A DNA stretch of 64,000 nt, from NCBI GenBank assembly GCA_000621765.1, contig JHXJ01000001.1:248001-312000 (forward strand). The letters run 5' to 3'. The position numbers and the translations under genes were made by a program. Shown in pieces: positions 59,715-64,000 of the stretch (the stretch's first letter is position 1; each line of letters begins with the position of its first letter). Origin of the DNA: Ruminococcaceae bacterium AB4001 (lineage in GTDB: Bacteria; Bacillota; Clostridia; Saccharofermentanales; Saccharofermentanaceae). A model generated the notes under the pieces. That model saw only the letters and a list, made by a program, of their open reading frames with translations. It did no database searches and had not been told where the DNA came from.

Positions 59715-59736
59715 TCCGTGACAAGATTTTGCTGTC

Positions 59737-60621
59737 TCACTTTCCGATTACCTGATTATCGGAAACTTCTCCCGTGATCTTTTCCGGAACGTAGCTCATG
59801 TTGAATCTCTTACCGTCGGCGCGCGAGCCGTCTTCATTCCGGCGGGCGGCATAAAGGATGTCATTTCCGGTGATGCCCTTTGCCTCGCATTTATCGTCGG
59901 TTCCGGCGATTACGGAAGCTGCAGTCTCAATGCCTTCGTCGATTATAGACGGGTCGAAGATCTCGTGACCGCCGTACATCATGTCGAAGCGGGGAGCATA
60001 TGTCTTGAGGCGCTTAAGATTTTCGATATAGACATTTATGGGCAGGGAGTCTTCGAATTCCAGAAGAGTGTTGCCGTTGCAGGCATCGCCCGAAAAGCAG
60101 AGCCTTGTCCTGTCATCTATCAGCACGACAGATCCTCTTGTGTGGCCGCCAGCATCGACTACTTCTATCTTTCGGTCGCCGAGATCGAAAATGTCGCCGT
60201 CTGATACCGGGTAGACCTTGATCGGATGTGTTCCGGCAAAGTTCTCATCGCATTCCAAAAGATCTTTGTATTCTTCTTTTGCGCTCATTTTCGCGGCATT
60301 GAAGATGTCCTCTTTTGAAAAGCCGATGCAGTTCTGGAAGAGCCCGATATCCTTTGCGGGCATGTAGCACGAATCAAAGAAGAAGTTCCCGCCGACGTGG
60401 TCCCAGTGGTAATGGGTGTTTACTACTTTAACCGGTTTGTCCGTTAGTGTCCTGCAGAATGCGTTGAGATCACCGAAACCCAATATCGTATCGATCAGGA
60501 GTGCATAGTCCGCTCCTTCGATGAGGTAGGCGTAGGTGTCAAAGCCCGTGGTGAAACCGTTCTTTATCTGATAGGTTCCATCGGCGATCTTCTTGGTCAC
60601 ATAATAAGGGACATTACTCAT
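59737..60621 (-). CDS. Metallo-beta-lactamase-fold hydrolase
   Basis: 294 aa. The metal motif THYHWDHVGG (HxHxDH) lies near residue 72, followed by DAGGHTRGSVVLI near 155 (third histidine), CFSGDACNG near 173 (bridging aspartate) and MYGGHEIF near 215. The subgroup includes glyoxalase-II-like and lactonase-like enzymes; the substrate is not readable. It probably shares a transcript with the flavin reductase gene upstream (56 bp gap). Confidence 0.9.
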   Translation of the reverse strand: MSNVPYYVTKKIADGTYQIKNGFTTGFDTYAYLIEGADYALLIDTILGFGDLNAFCRTLTDKPVKVVNTHYHWDHVGGNFFFDSCYMPAKDIGLFQNCIGFSKEDIFNAAKMSAKEEYKDLLECDENFAGTHPIKVYPVSDGDIFDLGDRKIEVVDAGGHTRGSVVLIDDRTRLCFSGDACNGNTLLEFEDSLPINVYIENLKRLKTYAPRFDMMYGGHEIFDPSIIDEGIETAASVIAGTDDKCEAKGITGNDILYAARRNEDGSRADGKRFNMSYVPEKITGEVSDNQVIGK

Positions 60622-60677
60622 TTCCAGGTTTTATCTCCATATTGGTATTGGTTTAAAGCGGCACAAACGGGAGGAAT

Positions 60678-61232
60678 TTAAGCCTTCAGCGCAGCTCCGT
60701 CCTTAAAAGCGTTGCCGACTTTTTCGCCAAGTGCGATGTAAGCGTTGTTGCACGGATCGAAGGTGATGGGCTTAAGCTTCTTGGGATCGATCTTTCCGTC
60801 GGTGATAACGCTCTCGTCAGCTGAGACGTTTACGATCTCGCCGATGAGGATGCCGTCATTAAAACTCTTTACTTTGCATTCAAGAGCCATGGGGAGTTCG
60901 TCTATCAGAGGAGCATTTACATAAGCGCTCTTCGTGGCGTGGAAGCCTGCTCGTGCGAACTTGTCGGGCACCTTGTCAGCTGATTCGATACCGACATAGT
61001 CACAGGCGATGACCTGGTCTTCTGTTGCCATGCTGACGGTGAACGCGCCTGTCACTGCGAAGTTCTTCGTCGTCTTGTGTTCAGACATGCTTATGGTGAT
61101 CTCCCGGAAGTCTGTGGTGATGCCCCATGCTGCATTCATTGCATTGGGAACGCCGTTCCCGTCGTATGTGCCGACGATGAGTACCGGCTGGGGAAACATG
61201 ATGGGCTTTGCTCCGAAATCTACTCTGCTCAT
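60678..61232 (-). CDS. Flavin reductase-like FMN-binding protein
   Basis: 184 aa of the flavin reductase-like split-barrel family. VLIVGTYDGNGVPNAMNAAWGITTDFREITISMSEHKTTKNFAVTGAFTVSM is the FMN-binding barrel; VPDKFARAGFHATKSAYVNAPLIDELPMALECKV completes it. It reduces flavin or acts as an FMN-dependent oxidoreductase. The ATG follows GGAGGTTC. It starts 28 bp after the stop of the membrane-protein gene and may be in that operon. Confidence 0.9.
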   Translation of the reverse strand: MSRVDFGAKPIMFPQPVLIVGTYDGNGVPNAMNAAWGITTDFREITISMSEHKTTKNFAVTGAFTVSMATEDQVIACDYVGIESADKVPDKFARAGFHATKSAYVNAPLIDELPMALECKVKSFNDGILIGEIVNVSADESVITDGKIDPKKLKPITFDPCNNAYIALGEKVGNAFKDGAALKA

Positions 61233-61259
61233 AAAAGAACCTCCTTGGGATATCTGAAA

Positions 61260-62537
61260 TTATTTCTTGTCTTTTCCGTAACGTACTTTTTCATATTCGC
61301 CTCTGAGAGCCGAGATGTCCTTGTCTCCGTTTTCGCGGAGTACGGATTCGATCTGGCCGGGTGTCGAAGAAGACGAGACGGGCAGACCTTTTTTCATGGC
61401 GCGCATGGTCTTGTCGTAGAACTGCTTTCTGACGCGGCGTTCATTTCCCGTGCCGAAGTCATGCCTTTTGGCAATGCGGATCTTCTTTTCCGGACTGATG
61501 TCTTCAATGGTGTCGACGAGGAAGTCGTCCTCGACAGCATCTCTGTCTGTGTTGGGCTTGGGCGCGTTCTTGATGATGAGGCGCAGCGAATTGAGGATCG
61601 TGTAGATGATCGCGATCGCGATGACGAACATCAGGATCTTTGAGGCGATGTTGATCCAGAGTGATTCCTCCGTGACGAGGACGTTGACGTCAAGCCCGTC
61701 GAAAAGATTATGCTCCGGATGGTAGTCTGCGTCAGGGTCTCTGTTCATGAACAGGAGCGAGAAGAGTCCCAGTACGATGTAGAGCCCCTTCGCGAGAAGA
61801 TCGGAGAGTGCCTGGACGGGGAAGACCGTGAGGACACCGAGCGTTACGATGAAGACTACGATGAGACCTCCTATGGTCTTGTAGTTCTGCATCTTGAGCA
61901 TTTTCGCAGGCTTCGAGAGCTTATGTATGGAGTGGTAGTACTTGTTATCGAACACGGCGATCTGGCGCATGATGATGAACAGTATCGCGATGATGATAGC
62001 GTTGATTATTATGCTCCTTGCGAAGTCATCCCTGTGCGCGATCTTATAGAGCAGATAGAGCATGAGATGAAGGCCTGCAGGGAAGACGATGAACTCCGGA
62101 TCTGATGCGTAGAACGCAGGCTTCATGCGGTAGAAGACCGAGAAGAGCGTGAACGCTATCAGCACGCCGGCAAGGTAGACCTTGTTTGCCGTGTTGGTGC
62201 CGAACTGGAGAACCGGTATCCTTATCGCGATTGCGAAGAACACGACCGTTACAGCGACCTGCGCAAGGAAGATAGTCGGACGGCTATTAAGTCTGAGTCT
62301 TCTTGCAATGGTGAGAAGCACTGCGGTTATGAGTGTCAGGTAAGGCGGGAGCGGTCCGATGTCTATGAATTCGACGTAGCACTTCATCAGGGTAAAGCAC
62401 GACAATAACGTGATGGACATTATTACCGAGAGGAGTATCTCGGCGATGAGGCTGTCACGCATTACGATTATGGTCTCGCCGTGGCTGTTCTTGGTTGAGC
62501 GCTGTGTCGAGTTGATGTCTTTGAATCTGTTAGTCAC
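61260..62537 (-). CDS. Multi-pass membrane protein of a MoxR/DUF58 operon
   Basis: 425 aa with about nine TM helices, a soluble loop near residue 275-305 and a charged C-terminal tail (IAKRHDFGTGNERRVRKQF). It occupies the place usually held by a transglutaminase-like or DUF4129 membrane protein in MoxR-DUF58 clusters, but I see no transglutaminase triad. Its first eight bases overlap the DUF58 gene, indicating coupling. Exact role unknown. Confidence 0.7.
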   Translation of the reverse strand: MTNRFKDINSTQRSTKNSHGETIIVMRDSLIAEILLSVIMSITLLSCFTLMKCYVEFIDIGPLPPYLTLITAVLLTIARRLRLNSRPTIFLAQVAVTVVFFAIAIRIPVLQFGTNTANKVYLAGVLIAFTLFSVFYRMKPAFYASDPEFIVFPAGLHLMLYLLYKIAHRDDFARSIIINAIIIAILFIIMRQIAVFDNKYYHSIHKLSKPAKMLKMQNYKTIGGLIVVFIVTLGVLTVFPVQALSDLLAKGLYIVLGLFSLLFMNRDPDADYHPEHNLFDGLDVNVLVTEESLWINIASKILMFVIAIAIIYTILNSLRLIIKNAPKPNTDRDAVEDDFLVDTIEDISPEKKIRIAKRHDFGTGNERRVRKQFYDKTMRAMKKGLPVSSSSTPGQIESVLRENGDKDISALRGEYEKVRYGKDKK

Positions 62538-63660
62538 TGCCGATCACCTCCCATCTTGTATAGGAAGTTTCAAGGCCCGGCTCGAGATCGATCAAAGGCG
62601 TTATCTTATAGCACGGCATCAGCCAGTGAAGTGACGGACGGCGTGATCTTATCTCCGAAAGAAGCGGACGGAAGTTGCCGTTGTACTGCGGTGAGATGAG
62701 AAGGATGAAGTCATCACGGTCTGTCGAAGAAATGTATTTCTCGAGTATCTCATCGAAAGGAACGACATCTTTTTTGAGGTCAATTCTCGCAAGCATTATC
62801 GCGCGTTCGTCGAGCGTCGCAGAACCCAGGTCAGTCTCTGATACAGCGGGTCTTCCCGAAAGGACGTCAACGCCGTTTGTGTATATCGAAGCGGGGATCC
62901 CAAGCTGCGCGAGTTCTGTAAGATATGTGTAAGCAAGGCTTATTGACTTCTCGAGCAGTGAGGAAGAACGCTTCTGGTTATAGTTCGACAGGTTCACGAA
63001 AATGTGGACCTTCTGCGTGCATGTGGATGCGTTGCTGTTGACCATGAGGTCACCGGTCTTCGCGCTTGCCTTCCAGTTGATGCTCTTCATCGGATCGTTG
63101 GGGCCGTATTCACGGATTCCTGCAAGAGTGAACGGGTCTGTGAGAAGAGTCCTGCGGCACTGGATCTCGCTCAACGTGACGGACATCAGGAGTCTTATGA
63201 GGTTCGTGTTGAGGAGTTCGGGAAGTACTACAAGGTGAGAGTCGTTTGCAAAATCCCTGTTGAAACGTTCTATGAGAAGAAGGTCAGATGTGGTGATGCC
63301 GACTCTCGGGAAGACATAGTAACCGCGCTTGGTGCACTTCGCCCTGATACGGCGCGTGTGCTTCGAAAATGCCTTCATGGTGAGCATGTCCTCGCGGTAG
63401 AGGAAGTCGGATTTTGAAGTGTTGTTCATGTCGTAGAACATTATCTCGCGCGGTGCTTCAAACTTGAGGATTATGAAAGGCAGCGGCAGGCGCTTCCTGT
63501 TTTCGACCACCTCAACAAGCTCAACATCCTCTCCGAAGTTTGCGACGTTCTTGGTGAAGTCGACCTTGAGATTCAGGTTGTCGAGCGCATGGAGCCTGTA
63601 GTAGATGAGCTCGGCCATGAAGACCGAAATTAGGATCGCTACGAGTATGAACAGTTCCAT
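62530..63660 (-). CDS. DUF58-domain protein
   Basis: 376 aa. One or two TM segments at the N-terminus, then the DUF58 core: IREYGPNDPMKSINWKASAKTGDLMVN near residue 185 is the diagnostic motif, followed by a VWA-like part (VHIFVNLSNYNQ). These proteins accompany MoxR ATPases and are thought to help assemble metal-dependent or envelope complexes. It lies 12 bp after the MoxR stop and overlaps the next gene. Confidence 0.92.
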   Translation of the reverse strand: MELFILVAILISVFMAELIYYRLHALDNLNLKVDFTKNVANFGEDVELVEVVENRKRLPLPFIILKFEAPREIMFYDMNNTSKSDFLYREDMLTMKAFSKHTRRIRAKCTKRGYYVFPRVGITTSDLLLIERFNRDFANDSHLVVLPELLNTNLIRLLMSVTLSEIQCRRTLLTDPFTLAGIREYGPNDPMKSINWKASAKTGDLMVNSNASTCTQKVHIFVNLSNYNQKRSSSLLEKSISLAYTYLTELAQLGIPASIYTNGVDVLSGRPAVSETDLGSATLDERAIMLARIDLKKDVVPFDEILEKYISSTDRDDFILLISPQYNGNFRPLLSEIRSRRPSLHWLMPCYKITPLIDLEPGLETSYTRWEVIGSD

Positions 63661-63672
63661 CTGATGTTAACT

Positions 63673-64000
63673 TCAGTTCTTGAAGTCCTCTGTAGGGCAG
63701 GTTACGCTGCCAAGTATTCTGTTGATGATGTCAGCTGCGGTATCGCGCTTAGAAAGGAATCTTCCTTCGTTCGAGAGAGCGCGCTGCGCACGTACGCTGA
63801 TACGGTGTGCGAGTACCGGTACTGCGAGTTCCTTGAAGTCGTCGGGAATGCAGTTTTCGCGTCCGCGGACGAAAGCCAGGGCCTTTGCTGCAGACACGTA
63901 AGCCAAGAGCGCACGGGGGCTTGCACCGACGGTGACGTCTGAAGATTCCCTTGTTGCTTCGACGATGCGTGTCGCGTAGTCGTAGAGGAGATCTGATACA
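63673..64000 (-). CDS. MoxR-family AAA+ ATPase (partial, 3' part)
   Basis: The reading frame is open to the right edge of the window, so only the C-terminal 108 codons are visible. They read VSDLLYDYATRIVEATRESS, GASPRALLAYVSAAKALAF and RENCIPDDFKELAVPVLAHRI, the C-terminal lid domain of MoxR ATPases. The enzyme acts as a chaperone with the DUF58 protein encoded next. The N-terminal Walker motifs lie outside the window. Confidence 0.9.
   Translation of the reverse strand, partial: VSDLLYDYATRIVEATRESSDVTVGASPRALLAYVSAAKALAFVRGRENCIPDDFKELAVPVLAHRISVRAQRALSNEGRFLSKRDTAADIINRILGSVTCPTEDFKN

Overview
The window looks like chromosome from an anaerobic, low- to mid-GC Firmicute, most likely a gut or rumen clostridium. 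The reasons are strong purine-rich Shine-Dalgarno sites, CCA-encoding tRNA genes, Firmicute-type families (HxlR, YkuK, LytTR with an AgrC-like kinase, CPBP protease) and BspA-type leucine-rich-repeat proteins. The genus cannot be fixed from sequence alone.

Layout. (1) 1-7.0 kb: a membrane-tethered sigma factor, an LRR lipoprotein sharing a 21-bp upstream repeat with it, a divergent HxlR regulator/thioredoxin pair, zinc-ribbon and transglutaminase-like proteins, and an alpha/beta hydrolase. (2) 7.2-13.9 kb: a 1160-aa PAS/GGDEF/EAL c-di-GMP protein, a coiled-coil membrane protein and an esterase. (3) 14.1-16.5 kb: a compact operon of an AbiH-family protein, a PPP phosphatase and a KptA/Tpt1 RNA 2'-phosphotransferase, a plausible RNA-repair or defence unit. 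(4) 17-19.9 kb: small membrane and TPM-like proteins and an ECF sigma/membrane-protein pair. (5) 20.1-23.9 kb: a 23-gene tRNA array that starts after a promoter, a terminated leader RNA and a 54-aa ORF. It contains about 730 nt of highly structured non-coding sequence wrapped round a tRNA-Thr, resembling the giant ROOL/GOLLD class of ornate RNAs, and ends in a YkuK RNase H-like gene and a terminator. Its four Leu tRNAs lack the long variable arm. (6) 24-39.5 kb: PH-domain protein, alanine racemase, lipoprotein hydrolase, an operon of FecR-domain protein + 1797-aa repeat exoprotein + CHASE2 adenylate cyclase, a TrmH-type methylase, CPBP protease and a LytTR two-component system. (7) About 39.6-52.3 kb: an AT-richer accessory island with a 2113-aa kinase/NTPase/LRR protein, an ABC-type ATPase + TOPRIM-like pair, a 581-aa unknown, a tiny tandem-repeat protein, a sigma-region-4-like protein and a PP2C phosphatase. 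(8) 52.3-64 kb: ordinary chromosome with ADP-ribosylglycohydrolase, GNAT, a solute-binding-like lipoprotein, Lgt-like protein, SulP permease, metallo-beta-lactamase-fold hydrolase, flavin reductase and a MoxR/DUF58/membrane-protein operon running off the right edge.

The three best places to look for undescribed biology are the tRNA array with its embedded giant RNA and nuclease, the AbiH-phosphatase-KptA operon, and the kinase-NTPase-LRR island with its cognate-looking phosphatase. All functional statements come from reading motifs by eye; no database search was run.
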